DNA of 64,000 bases from Syntrophothermus lipocalidus DSM 12680 (GTDB lineage Bacteria > Bacillota > Syntrophomonadia > Syntrophomonadales > Syntrophothermaceae), in assembly GCF_000092405.1 (NCBI RefSeq), contig NC_014220.1, positions 1,116,001-1,180,000 of the forward strand, in the 5' to 3' direction. The notes under the pieces are model-generated. The model made no database searches. It was not told where the DNA came from and saw nothing but the letters and a program-made list of their open reading frames with translations. The position numbers and the translations under genes were made by a program. How positions within the stretch are numbered: the stretch's first letter is position 1; the number at the start of each line of letters is the position of its first letter. Positions 16,636 through 25,224 of this stretch are shown here, one piece after another.

Positions 16636-18159
16636 TCAATGTCCGTAAGCATTAGCCGAGTTCTGGCGATGTACTACCTTTACTCCGGGGAGGTTTTCGA
16701 CTACTTTCGCATCGGATGGAGAACCGAAATTCAACCACAGCACATTGTTGCCGCTAACTTTGTGTATTCGAACCATTTTCTGCTTAAAACCTGGAGTTTC
16801 CAAGTCATCGATACAGCTATCGGTGCAAACCACCACCAACTGCCCCTGTTCCAGTTTCTGTAAAACCTGATCCAGTGCGGGATTTATAACTGTGCCACCA
16901 CCGCCCGGGATTTCGCGCAGCTGCCGTAAATCCGCCTGAGATTTCACCGTGATTTCAGCATAAGCACTGGCATCCCAGGGGATTATCTTGATCTCTCCGG
17001 GGCAGGCTAACCATTGGAAATAAGAAAGCGCGGTACCGGTGATGAGTTCCAATTGGTCACGCATGGACCCGCTGGTGTCGGCTAAAAGCCACATCGTTGC
17101 TGGGTCTCCCTCGTGGAGCACGCCGGGATACTCGTCCAGTTTACGCGAAGGTCGGCTCCAGGAAGAGATCACGCGAGTCGAGTTCAAGGTGTTGGCCAGT
17201 TCGCGACGAACAAGTGTGTCCCAGGGGATGGTCACCGAACAGGCTTGTTCCAGAAGCAGCAGGTGCCCTCCTGGTTGGTCTCCTGCTTTTTTACTTTGCC
17301 TGGCTTCGACGACAGCAATCTTCATAGCACGACTCCAGCTTTCTTCGGGGTTATCTTCCAGTTGGTCAAGACCCGGGCGAACTATCAAGGCGTCCTCAGG
17401 TACCAACTCACCGTGGACACCTTTAGCCCTGGTTATCGGAGCAGGTGTTTGATGTTGATTGTCCAAGAAGTCTGTTTTCGAATTCAGCCTCTTCGCCTCT
17501 GGAGGTAAAACGAATCCTTTGTTGCCCTCTACTATGGCTAGGAATAGGTCTTTCCAGCTGAACCTGCAGTAATGCTTAGTTTCCAGGTCTTCTTTCAAGT
17601 GACTTGGGAAATCGGCTCCGGATCTCCGGATGAACTGTTCGAGATCGTGAGAACTGCTGATGGTGAGACTTTTGATCAGGTCTGCCCGCGGTAAAACGTC
17701 GGAACAGAAGTTGTTAACCATGTAATCCATGCAGGCGTTGGCCCACTGGCGGGCAGCCTGGGGCTCGATATCGTAAGCAGTGAGAAATGTTTCAGACACG
17801 AGGCCGCGAAACTCCCATGGATGCCGCAATAACAGGTGGGCTACTTCGTGAAGGAGGGCGAAGCGGAGCTCGTCGGCCCAATCGCGGTGCAGTTCCTGGG
17901 CGAGATCGACGACCGCATTCCAAAAAGGAGGGTTAACATATACTTTTCCGTCTTCGGCAGCAAATATAGTAGTCTCTGGCTCAGGAGGCATGACACATAC
18001 AGGCGCTTGATAAAGAGCCCAGCGCAGGAATCCATCAGTGGTTGTAGCGATGAGCCAAGAGATGCTTTGGGCCAGTTTTTTCGACAGCCCACCTAGATCC
18101 CTTTCTCTCAGCATTTCGAAGTTTTCCTTGATAAGCCGGGTTATTGTCGGCTTGTTCAC
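16636..18159 (-). CDS. VWA-like protein with HExxH metallopeptidase-like domain (DUF2201 type)
   Basis: A 507-residue protein. The N-terminal half has HEVAH at residues 104-108 inside LLHEVAHLLLRHPWEF, the zinc-site signature of the DUF2201 N-terminal domain. The C-terminal half is a von Willebrand A-like domain with the MIDAS motif DTSGS at about 361-365 and a later CTDSCIDD strand. Such proteins pair with MoxR ATPases, which remodel or load metals or partners; the substrate is unknown. It starts at a GTG and lies 24 bp downstream of the MoxR gene, so the two are co-transcribed. No signal sequence is visible, which suggests a cytoplasmic location. Confidence 0.88.
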   Translation of the reverse strand: MNKPTITRLIKENFEMLRERDLGGLSKKLAQSISWLIATTTDGFLRWALYQAPVCVMPPEPETTIFAAEDGKVYVNPPFWNAVVDLAQELHRDWADELRFALLHEVAHLLLRHPWEFRGLVSETFLTAYDIEPQAARQWANACMDYMVNNFCSDVLPRADLIKSLTISSSHDLEQFIRRSGADFPSHLKEDLETKHYCRFSWKDLFLAIVEGNKGFVLPPEAKRLNSKTDFLDNQHQTPAPITRAKGVHGELVPEDALIVRPGLDQLEDNPEESWSRAMKIAVVEARQSKKAGDQPGGHLLLLEQACSVTIPWDTLVRRELANTLNSTRVISSWSRPSRKLDEYPGVLHEGDPATMWLLADTSGSMRDQLELITGTALSYFQWLACPGEIKIIPWDASAYAEITVKSQADLRQLREIPGGGGTVINPALDQVLQKLEQGQLVVVCTDSCIDDLETPGFKQKMVRIHKVSGNNVLWLNFGSPSDAKVVENLPGVKVVHRQNSANAYGH

Positions 18160-18183
18160 CGCGTTGCACCGCCTCTCATCGCG

Positions 18184-19656
18184 TCACCGGCCGTTGTCTT
18201 CGGATGAGATAAACTCCTTCAGATGAGAAGCCATTAGGATCCCGGCCACGCGAGTAATGGTCCTCGTTTCGTCCGAAGCTTCGGAACAAACGGCAAAGGG
18301 GTTAAATTCCCTGGTCTCGACGTTATCTTGTTGATTTATGACCTGTTCGAAGTCGGCGACTGTCCATTCTTGATACAGGTCCAGGAGATGAGCGCAAGCC
18401 CCGGGATCTGATCCCTCCATGATGCTCTTCAAGAACTGCAACCTACCACAGCTGGCCCGAACATGCCCGAGTCTTCCGCTCGTGAACATACCGGCTCCCG
18501 CCAAAATACCAGGAGCGTGCTCTTTGGCGGCAGCGACGGCGGCTTTGATCGAGGGTCCTAGATTCTCTAAAACTTCCCTCGCCATAGGAGAAACGAGGAT
18601 TTCATCGATCTCGGATGCCGATCGCGGAACACTGTGTCCCAACAACGCCAGCATGGCCCATACCCCACAGGGCGACATATTCTTAAGATCCCTTTCTCTC
18701 AGACCTTTACGTAAAGCATCTACTAACCCCATGTTATTTCGATACCATTCCGCGAAGATGCCGCTTTCTTTGACTCCGATAATGCCGTTGGCCGACTCTT
18801 CAACCAAGAGGTGAAGCTCCGTCTCATCTATAAACCCCTGTTTAAGCAACGCTGTGTAACCACACACCTTCTGCAGTAGGAGGTCACAAGAACGGGGAGT
18901 TACCATAGGCGACATGACATCAGGATTATTGGTTTCCGGAACTGAGGCCAGGTAGGATAAATAACCAGCGACCCCCGTATCGAGGGAATCGCCGTATTGC
19001 CTCTGGGCATATGCCAACCACTCATGGGGAAGAGGGGGATCAAAGTCTATAATCTCTACCCTTGACCTTAAGGGCTCCGGCAACCCTGTAGCCAAAAAGC
19101 TTTGTTCAGGTCGGTTGCCAGCAAGTATTATCATAACCGTAGGATTGAGATAAGCGTAACCTACTTTATGTTCGCCTACCATTTTAAGCATCACCGACAT
19201 CAGGTCCGGGCGGCGGATGTTGGTTACTTCATCGATGAAGAGGATGCCTGGATATTCTTGGAGATAAGGTACCCAGGCAGTAGGCAAGAACGCGGTTATT
19301 CTCTTTTCGATAACACCATCGTTGTAAAGCAGGGCAAACGACTCCACCGGTTTGCCGCTAAAATCCATGGGCTCGTGGGTAAGCATGTTCAAATCAACGA
19401 TGAAGAAGGGACCGCCGTTTGCTACTGCTGCTTCCAGAAGCTGGTTGCGGCGAGTCTCGTGCAGACGCTCAAACTCGTTGAAGTCTATGAGTACCCGTCC
19501 CATCTGGGCAGCGATGTTTTGGGCTGCTTCTTTCACACAAACCGTCTTGCCGATTCCAGGAGCACCCAAAAAACATATGGGAACCGGTCTTGCTCCTGTC
19601 ATCTGGGCAGCGTAGTAGGAGTATTCGATGTATTTGCGGGCTTCCTTGAACCTCAC
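18184..19656 (-). CDS. MoxR-family AAA+ ATPase
   Basis: A AAA+ ATPase of about 490 residues with Walker A GAPGIGKT near the N-terminus, Walker B ILFIDEVTN, sensor-1 IILAGNRPE and an arginine-finger region (EPLRSRVEIIDF). MoxR proteins act as chaperones with VWA partners, matching the gene immediately downstream. The C-terminal 200 residues are helical and not a known catalytic domain. The frame is open to a GTG at 19683, which sits directly against its own purine run. The GTG at 19656 has AAGGAAGTGA nine bases upstream and is preferred. It is transcribed divergently from the PBP1a gene. Confidence 0.9.
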   Translation of the reverse strand: MRFKEARKYIEYSYYAAQMTGARPVPICFLGAPGIGKTVCVKEAAQNIAAQMGRVLIDFNEFERLHETRRNQLLEAAVANGGPFFIVDLNMLTHEPMDFSGKPVESFALLYNDGVIEKRITAFLPTAWVPYLQEYPGILFIDEVTNIRRPDLMSVMLKMVGEHKVGYAYLNPTVMIILAGNRPEQSFLATGLPEPLRSRVEIIDFDPPLPHEWLAYAQRQYGDSLDTGVAGYLSYLASVPETNNPDVMSPMVTPRSCDLLLQKVCGYTALLKQGFIDETELHLLVEESANGIIGVKESGIFAEWYRNNMGLVDALRKGLRERDLKNMSPCGVWAMLALLGHSVPRSASEIDEILVSPMAREVLENLGPSIKAAVAAAKEHAPGILAGAGMFTSGRLGHVRASCGRLQFLKSIMEGSDPGACAHLLDLYQEWTVADFEQVINQQDNVETREFNPFAVCSEASDETRTITRVAGILMASHLKEFISSEDNGR

Positions 19657-19694
19657 AGCATCACTTCCTTCCAGGACTTTCACTCCTGATCTAA

Positions 19695-19742
19695 ATTGTA
19701 CTACTTACTCAAAATCAGGCAATGCGGGAAATGCCGGCATTT
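19695..19742 (-). promoter_or_regulatory. MoxR-operon promoter and adjoining palindrome
   Basis: On the minus strand TTGCCT (19717-19722) and TACAAT (19695-19700) are 16 bases apart and face the MoxR gene. Immediately upstream is a perfect 14-bp palindrome, AAATGCCGGCATTT (19729-19742), in the gap shared with the divergent PBP gene. It is a good operator candidate for either direction. Confidence 0.55.
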
Positions 19743-19819
19743 TAAAACTTTCTTAAAACACGCGATTCCAAATAAGGCAAGAAAGACGATTGTGTTAAAA
19801 TATTCAGAGGTGATATGAG

Positions 19820-21913
19820 GTGAACAGGTTATTGAGAACCGTTTTTGCAGTACTGATTATTTTCTCTATTTTCTTCGCCCTTGGGGCTGCCTTACCGCTG
19901 GCTTTGGCCCAGCTTTACGATGTTAGTTTGGAAGACTGGTCATATCGGGCTCCGGCTCAGACCACCATCTATACCACCGACGGTCAGGTGCTGGCTCAGT
20001 TCGGTTACAAGAGGATATATAAAGACGATTTCCCCCGCCTACTGAAACAGGCAGTGGTCGAAGTTGAGGATCGGCGCTTCTACGAGCACGGTAGCATAGA
20101 CCCGCGGGGTATGCTCAGGGCTTTGTGGGTAGACCTGAGGCTTGGTGAAAAAGCCCAGGGAGGCAGTACCATTACTCAGCAGCTGGCCCGTACTTTGTTT
20201 TTGACTAACAAGAAAAGCATAATGCGCAAGTCCCAAGAAATCATAATCGCGACTGCCCTGGAAAGAAAGTATTCGAAGGACGCTATACTGAATATGTATC
20301 TGAACGAGATTTACATGGGGCGGGGAGTATGTGGCATGGGAGTTGCGGCTCAGGAGTATTTTGGCAAAGATGTTTCTGACCTTTCCCTGGCTGAGATATC
20401 TTATCTGGTGGCCATGATCAGTGCCCCCGAGTATTACTCTCCCGACCATGATGCTCGGGCTTTGAAAATACGTCAGGCCACAGTGCTCAATGTGCTGTCC
20501 GAACGCGGGATCATCACGACCGGAGACGCGGAGAAAGCTCTTTCCGAAGAACTCGATATCCGGCCATACAAGAAGAGGGAACTGGTACACCCGTATTTTA
20601 CTGTGTATATCCTGAACCGTCTAAAACAGGAATACGGAGAAGATGCGGTTTACAGAGGCGGGCTCAAGGTTTATACTACAGTCGACTCTCAGATGCAAGA
20701 GCGGGCTGAACAGACAGTTGCGTACCACATGAAAAAGCTGGAGGCAGAGGGCATCACAGCCCGGGATGTAGCTTTGGTTTCGATTGAGCCAGGCAACGGC
20801 GCGGTAAAAGCTATGGTAGGAGGTGCTGATTTTAGCCGTAATCAGATTAATATGGCCGTAGTTGCAAGACAGCCCGGTTCTGCCATCAAACCCCTGATCT
20901 ATGCTGCAGCGATGGACAGCGGCGTTATAAAAAGTAATACGGTTCTTAACAACCGCCCTCGTGATTTCAACGGCTACCGGCCGAGTAATTCTACGGGGAA
21001 TCCAGACAAGGCCAGTGTACGGCAGGCTTTGGTAAATTCATACAATGTAGCATCAGTAGAAGTCCTTAACACCTTGGGGCTAGAAAAGGCCTTTAAATAC
21101 CTGGAACGGTTCGGCATTACCACTTTAACTCCCGGTGACCGTCACCTGGCTCTGGCCTTGGGTGGAATGGAAAAGGGAATATCGCCTATGGAGATGGCTG
21201 CGGCCTATGCGGTTTTTGCTGCGAACGGGCAATGGGCTGAGCCTTATACCATTGAGCGAATAGAAGATGCTAACGGAAATATCCTCTATGATCACCCGAT
21301 CAAGACCAGGACAGTCGTAAAAGAAAGCGTGGCCCGTGAGATGACTTCAATACTTCGCGATGTGGTCAACTACGGAACTGGTAAGTCGGCCCGGGCCAAA
21401 GTGCAGGCTGCCGGAAAAACGGGAACTACCAGCCAGAGCCGTGACTTATGGTTTGTCGGGTATACGCCGGAACTTTCCACAGCTGTATGGCTAGGCAACA
21501 GCAACAACGACGCCATTAAGGGCGCAGCCACTTACGGGGGAACCCGTTGCGGACCCATTTGGCGCGATTACATGAATGCGTTAGTGGATGCGGGACTGCT
21601 TGCCCACAGGTCGGCAGAATGGGTAGAACCCGAAGCAAGCCCGGTCGAGCAAGCACCGGAGACAACCCCCAATAATGGAGGTAATCCTGAGCCGCAAGCA
21701 ACACCAAACGATACATCGCAGGAAACGAACCCACAGGAACAGCCGGTACCGGTCGAACCTGCACCCGAACAACTAGCTCCGCCCCCTGGGGAGAATGGGC
21801 TCACCCCACCAGCTGCAGGGCAGGGGACAGGATCGGCCCAAGTCCCGTCTGCAGGATCGACAAGCAGTGAACCTTCCGCCACAGGGACCGGGGACACGGG
21901 AGCCGGGAGGTGA
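19820..21913 (+). CDS. Class A penicillin-binding protein (PBP1a type)
   Basis: A bifunctional peptidoglycan synthase of 697 residues. The N-terminal signal-anchor helix precedes a GT51 glycosyltransferase domain with EDRRFYEHGSIDPRG and GGSTITQQLARTLFL. The transpeptidase domain has the active-site serine in QPGSAIKPLIYAAA, SYN as the SxN motif, and AGKTGTTSQSRDLWFVGY containing KTG. The last 100 or so residues are rich in Pro, Glu, Thr and Gly and should be an extracytoplasmic disordered tail. The GTG at 19820 has a nearby GAGGTGA. A 60-residue membrane protein overlaps its stop. Confidence 0.95.
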   Translation: MNRLLRTVFAVLIIFSIFFALGAALPLALAQLYDVSLEDWSYRAPAQTTIYTTDGQVLAQFGYKRIYKDDFPRLLKQAVVEVEDRRFYEHGSIDPRGMLRALWVDLRLGEKAQGGSTITQQLARTLFLTNKKSIMRKSQEIIIATALERKYSKDAILNMYLNEIYMGRGVCGMGVAAQEYFGKDVSDLSLAEISYLVAMISAPEYYSPDHDARALKIRQATVLNVLSERGIITTGDAEKALSEELDIRPYKKRELVHPYFTVYILNRLKQEYGEDAVYRGGLKVYTTVDSQMQERAEQTVAYHMKKLEAEGITARDVALVSIEPGNGAVKAMVGGADFSRNQINMAVVARQPGSAIKPLIYAAAMDSGVIKSNTVLNNRPRDFNGYRPSNSTGNPDKASVRQALVNSYNVASVEVLNTLGLEKAFKYLERFGITTLTPGDRHLALALGGMEKGISPMEMAAAYAVFAANGQWAEPYTIERIEDANGNILYDHPIKTRTVVKESVAREMTSILRDVVNYGTGKSARAKVQAAGKTGTTSQSRDLWFVGYTPELSTAVWLGNSNNDAIKGAATYGGTRCGPIWRDYMNALVDAGLLAHRSAEWVEPEASPVEQAPETTPNNGGNPEPQATPNDTSQETNPQEQPVPVEPAPEQLAPPPGENGLTPPAAGQGTGSAQVPSAGSTSSEPSATGTGDTGAGR

Positions 21914-22092
21914 TACAGACGAATCCTCGCTTGCCAGTTATTCTTTTGCTGCTGGGGGCCAACTTATATTTCATTATTGCCTTAGCCTATTACTCGGGAT
22001 TCTTATCGCGAAAGGCTATGCTACCTCTGGTCTTGGCTGGCTTGGTTCTAATAACAGTGGGTGGAATCTGGAAGGCTAAGCGGCAGAGGTGA
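21910..22092 (+). CDS. Small two-helix membrane protein coupled to PBP gene
   Basis: A 60-residue protein with two hydrophobic helices (LPVILLLLGANLYFIIALA and AMLPLVLAGLVLITVGGI) and a basic tail ending KAKRQR. The GTG start overlaps the PBP stop (GTGA) and has GGGAGG upstream, which argues for real, coupled translation. No family is recognised. It may associate with the penicillin-binding protein, but that rests only on position. Confidence 0.65.
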   Translation: MIQTNPRLPVILLLLGANLYFIIALAYYSGFLSRKAMLPLVLAGLVLITVGGIWKAKRQR

Positions 22093-22137
22093 AGGTGACT
22101 GTTGTACCCTTTTTGGTGGGATACCGCTACAAGCAAG

Positions 22138-22842
22138 CTAGGACGTGCTTTTTGTCGCCTCAATTACCAGGTCTTTTTGATCCCTGGTTTTATCCTTTAG
22201 AGCTTTGCTGGCCTTAGGGGACAGCAGTACTTCTCCGAACCACCGTAAAGCCTTGTCAAAGTTGCCCAGTCGCCGGTGAAGTTCCCCGATCAAGTACATA
22301 TGGGTGGCGGAGTCCATCCCTAATACCGGAGGCTCTTCATCCTGAAACGCTTTTTCCAGGTAGCGGCAAGCCTGTTGCATGCAGGTGATTTCGTTGGCCT
22401 GGTCACTCAAGCTCCTGTAAATCCAAGCCAGCTTTAAATAGAGCATACCCAACTCGCTGCTTTTAGCCTCTCTGACCATAGCGCCGTAAAGGGCAAGCTT
22501 GTATCTTTCAATTGCTACCTGCGGGCTGTAAGTCGGGGGGTAATCACGTGGTTGCCACTTAGAACTGATATTCTGCCGAATCAAATTTGCCTCCGCCGGC
22601 AGAACGGGATTGGGAAACTGGTTTTGCAGCCTCGCATAACCGCAATGGTTGCAGAGCCAAACGTCGTAGAATAAAGGGTTTATATCCTGGTAGACCGCCA
22701 TGGAATCGGTATCCCGCTTGACTAACCGTAAACGGCTGTTTCTAACGGCTTTAACATTGATCGTGCTTTTGCATAAGGGACAAACCACCTTTTTGTCATA
22801 TAAATAGAAATCTTCGGTTTTAATCTGTTCCTGTTGGGACAC
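22138..22842 (-). CDS. DUF2225 family protein
   Basis: A 234-residue protein. Near the N-terminus is a zinc-ribbon-like pair, CPLC and CNHCGYA, followed by a TPR-like helical region (YLKLAWIYRSL, ELHRRLGNFDKALRWFGEVL). This layout is the DUF2225 family of Firmicutes, whose function is unknown. The frame is open to 22896, but GGAGG lies seven bases before the GTG at 22842, giving a start at SQQEQIKTEDFYLYDK. The gene ends about 45 bp from the convergently transcribed PBP-associated gene. Confidence 0.85.
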   Translation of the reverse strand: MSQQEQIKTEDFYLYDKKVVCPLCKSTINVKAVRNSRLRLVKRDTDSMAVYQDINPLFYDVWLCNHCGYARLQNQFPNPVLPAEANLIRQNISSKWQPRDYPPTYSPQVAIERYKLALYGAMVREAKSSELGMLYLKLAWIYRSLSDQANEITCMQQACRYLEKAFQDEEPPVLGMDSATHMYLIGELHRRLGNFDKALRWFGEVLLSPKASKALKDKTRDQKDLVIEATKSTS

Positions 22843-22969
22843 CGCTGAACCTCCATTGGACAAAAACTTGCGACCCGAACGGGTTGAATGATACACGTCT
22901 TAATTCTGCATTAGAGACTATTTTCCTGCAAAGACAGAAAATTATTTGACCTGAGCCGGCAGGACTGAG

Positions 22970-23190
22970 TTAAGGGCAAAAGTCGCTTCGGATGGCAGCT
23001 ACTTGTTCAGCATCAAAACGGTACACTTCATTGCAGAGATTGAAGATTATTTCGAGGTGTCCTCGGCTTTGTAGGGCAGCACTGATGTCTTCGGCACTGA
23101 GACCAGCGATCACGGACCTCACCTTCTCTATGCTGCATTTGCAGGCAAAAGCCAGGGGACGTTGCTCTAAAATGGTGATCGGTCCCAAGC
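22970..23190 (-). pseudogene. hslO: Remnant of hslO (Hsp33) C-terminal redox domain
   Basis: The last 70 codons of this minus-strand frame match the C-terminal zinc/redox-switch domain of the chaperone Hsp33: FACKCSIEKV supplies the CxC pair and NLCNEVYRFD the second pair region. A full Hsp33 is about 290 residues. Here the chaperone domain is missing, and the frame upstream (to 23281) resembles nothing and runs into the oppositely oriented DUF362 gene. The first cysteine of the CxxC pair is replaced by Phe (FNLC). Both facts indicate a decayed fragment. A separate complete hslO may exist elsewhere. Confidence 0.7.
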
Positions 23191-23317
23191 AGAGCAATTG
23201 AGCCAGGGCAGGGCATAGCAGGAGAAAAGTCCAGAGCGTCGAATGAGTGTTAATAAGACAGACAAACGGGCGCAGAAACACCGGAGTAGAGCAGCAGGGG
23301 AGGGAGGATATTCAATT

Positions 23318-25075
23318 ATGAAAAGAGAGATAGTGCTTAGGGAAGGGATAATGACCGACGGCTTAGTCGAAGAAATGCAGAACTACTACCGGCCTTTGCC
23401 TAAGGGGCTCGACTACGTTAAGTTCAGGCAAGAAAGGTGGAGGGAAAAAGAGAGTATTGTTGTTTATTCGGCCGAACAAAACGGCGAGACCATCGGGTGG
23501 GTTGTTTATGACCCGGGAAAGAGCACCGTAGAAGAGTTACTTGTAAAGCCAGATTTGGTTCAGCCGGAAACCGCATGGCAATTACTCGATGAACTTGTAA
23601 AACAGGAAAGCTTGGTAGCAGCAGAAACATGGCAGGAGGATAAAGCAAAGCAAAGCGCTATGATAGAATACGGGTTCCGCCCGGTGCGTCATTTTTTACA
23701 AGAAGGCTTCTCTATAACCAAGATGGAGCTGTCGACCCAAGCGTACTTCAGGCGGCTGAAAGAATATAAACCTGTAAAGGAGTATTCGACGCGGGAACGG
23801 GTGGCGCTCGAAAAGGTGCCGGAGTCCCAGGAACCTGGCGAAATCAAAGCTGCTTTAGTCGGGTTGCTCGATAAGCTAGGAGGGATTAAAAGGTTCGTTA
23901 AGCCGGGGAAAACTGTGGTCTTGAAACCTAATATCGTAAGCGAACACGGGCTAAAAGACGGCATACCCAAAGGGGGCATCGTTACCGACATAAGGCTTGT
24001 GAAGGCACTCGTGGAATTGCTTTTACCGCTAGCGGGAAAGGTGATTATCGCCGAAGGCGCTTCCATTAACCGCAGTGCTACGACCAAGCTGTTTGAGCAT
24101 TACGGATACCCTGAAATCGTAAAAACTGCTCCCGATAAGATCAGCCTGGTTGATTTGAATGCCGATGAAACCGTAGAAAAACCGGTTCCCGGAGGCAAGC
24201 GGATGCTGGCAAGAAAGATACCGGTGACCTTAGAGGAAGCGGACGTCATTATCAGCCTGCCTGTAATGAAGATACACTTCGCAGCCGGGGTATCTTTGGC
24301 AGTTAAGAACTTACAAGGGACCATGCCACCGCTCGAAAAATATATGACTCATTTCTTTGGTTTGTGGCAGAATCTAGTCAATATCCACCATTTGGTCAAG
24401 CCTAACCTCATCATTATCGATGGCCTTTATGGACAGGAAGACTTCGGGCCTATATCCGGAACGCCGAAGAAGATGGACTTGCTGATAGCGGGAACTAATC
24501 CGATAGCGGTAGACTCAATCGCCACAAGGGTAATGGGGCTGGACCCGCTCTCATCGCCGCCGGTTTTGCTCGGATACCTGCAGGGTTTAGGCCCGGTTGA
24601 GCTGGACCTAATAGATATCATCGGACCTCCTTTAGACGAAGTTACCAGCAAGTTCAGGGAACCGGAACTAGATATTTCCGGGGGAGAAAGTTTCCATGTC
24701 CACGACGGTGACGCCTGCCGGGGCTGCAGGGCTTACCTCCATTTTGTTTTGAGCAAGCTTCGCCGCCCAGATCCGAAGGACCCCAGCCGCCTGCTAATCG
24801 ACCGTCCCTTTGATAGGAAAGTAAACCTGTTCCTGGGACCGGATACCAGGGCTAATATCAACCCGGAAGAAGCCAACATCTTTATGGGCATGTGCCAGCA
24901 ACATCGTGCCGATGTGGGCATACACCTTCCCGGGTGTCCTCCCCACACCGAGGTAATCATCGACGGCGTCTACCGCATGTTCCCGGATGTAGAGAAAGCT
25001 AAGTACGCGGACAAAAGTGAGGAAGCGGTATTAGGGGAGATGCTGCAACAAATACTGGCCTCACTTGAAGTTTGA
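23318..25075 (+). CDS. DUF362 domain protein with N-terminal GNAT-like region
   Basis: A 585-residue protein. Residues 1 to about 155 resemble a degenerate N-acetyltransferase-like domain (ETIGWVVYDPGKSTVEELLV, then EYGFRPVRHFLQ). From about 190 on is a DUF362 domain: VVLKPNIVSEHG, VIIAEGAS, ISLPVMKIHFAAGVSLAVKN and AGTNPIAVDSIATRVMG. DUF362 proteins are often linked to iron-sulfur proteins; here only a short DACRGC cysteine pair is visible. Its activity is unknown. The ATG at 23318 has GGGAGG upstream; an ATG at 23243 is in frame but poorly supported. It converges on the metallo-hydrolase gene. Confidence 0.82.
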   Translation: MKREIVLREGIMTDGLVEEMQNYYRPLPKGLDYVKFRQERWREKESIVVYSAEQNGETIGWVVYDPGKSTVEELLVKPDLVQPETAWQLLDELVKQESLVAAETWQEDKAKQSAMIEYGFRPVRHFLQEGFSITKMELSTQAYFRRLKEYKPVKEYSTRERVALEKVPESQEPGEIKAALVGLLDKLGGIKRFVKPGKTVVLKPNIVSEHGLKDGIPKGGIVTDIRLVKALVELLLPLAGKVIIAEGASINRSATTKLFEHYGYPEIVKTAPDKISLVDLNADETVEKPVPGGKRMLARKIPVTLEEADVIISLPVMKIHFAAGVSLAVKNLQGTMPPLEKYMTHFFGLWQNLVNIHHLVKPNLIIIDGLYGQEDFGPISGTPKKMDLLIAGTNPIAVDSIATRVMGLDPLSSPPVLLGYLQGLGPVELDLIDIIGPPLDEVTSKFREPELDISGGESFHVHDGDACRGCRAYLHFVLSKLRRPDPKDPSRLLIDRPFDRKVNLFLGPDTRANINPEEANIFMGMCQQHRADVGIHLPGCPPHTEVIIDGVYRMFPDVEKAKYADKSEEAVLGEMLQQILASLEV

Positions 25076-25092
25076 AACCCAAACGCAGGGTA

Positions 25093-25159
25093 AAAGGCCC
25101 GGTTTCCCCAGTGCATAAAGCAAACAAAACCAAGGGGAACTGGGCCTTTCTTATGCACT
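25093..25159. terminator. Bidirectional terminator-like hairpin with pseudoknot topology
   Basis: Arm A (25093-25109, AAAGGCCCGGTTTCCCC) pairs with A' (25134-25149) in a stem of about 16 bp with one bulged base. The loop of A contains AGTGCATAA (25110-25118), which is the exact complement of TTATGCACT (25151-25159) just beyond A'. The order A-B-A'-B' is an H-type pseudoknot. It lies between convergent genes. T-rich bases follow the stem on both strands, so termination is a likely minimum role. Confidence 0.65.
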
Positions 25160-25224
25160 ACCAGACCCAGAGACGAAGTATTTATCAGCCCTAATTATCG
25201 CGTCGGGTAGTATTCAGCTGTTCT

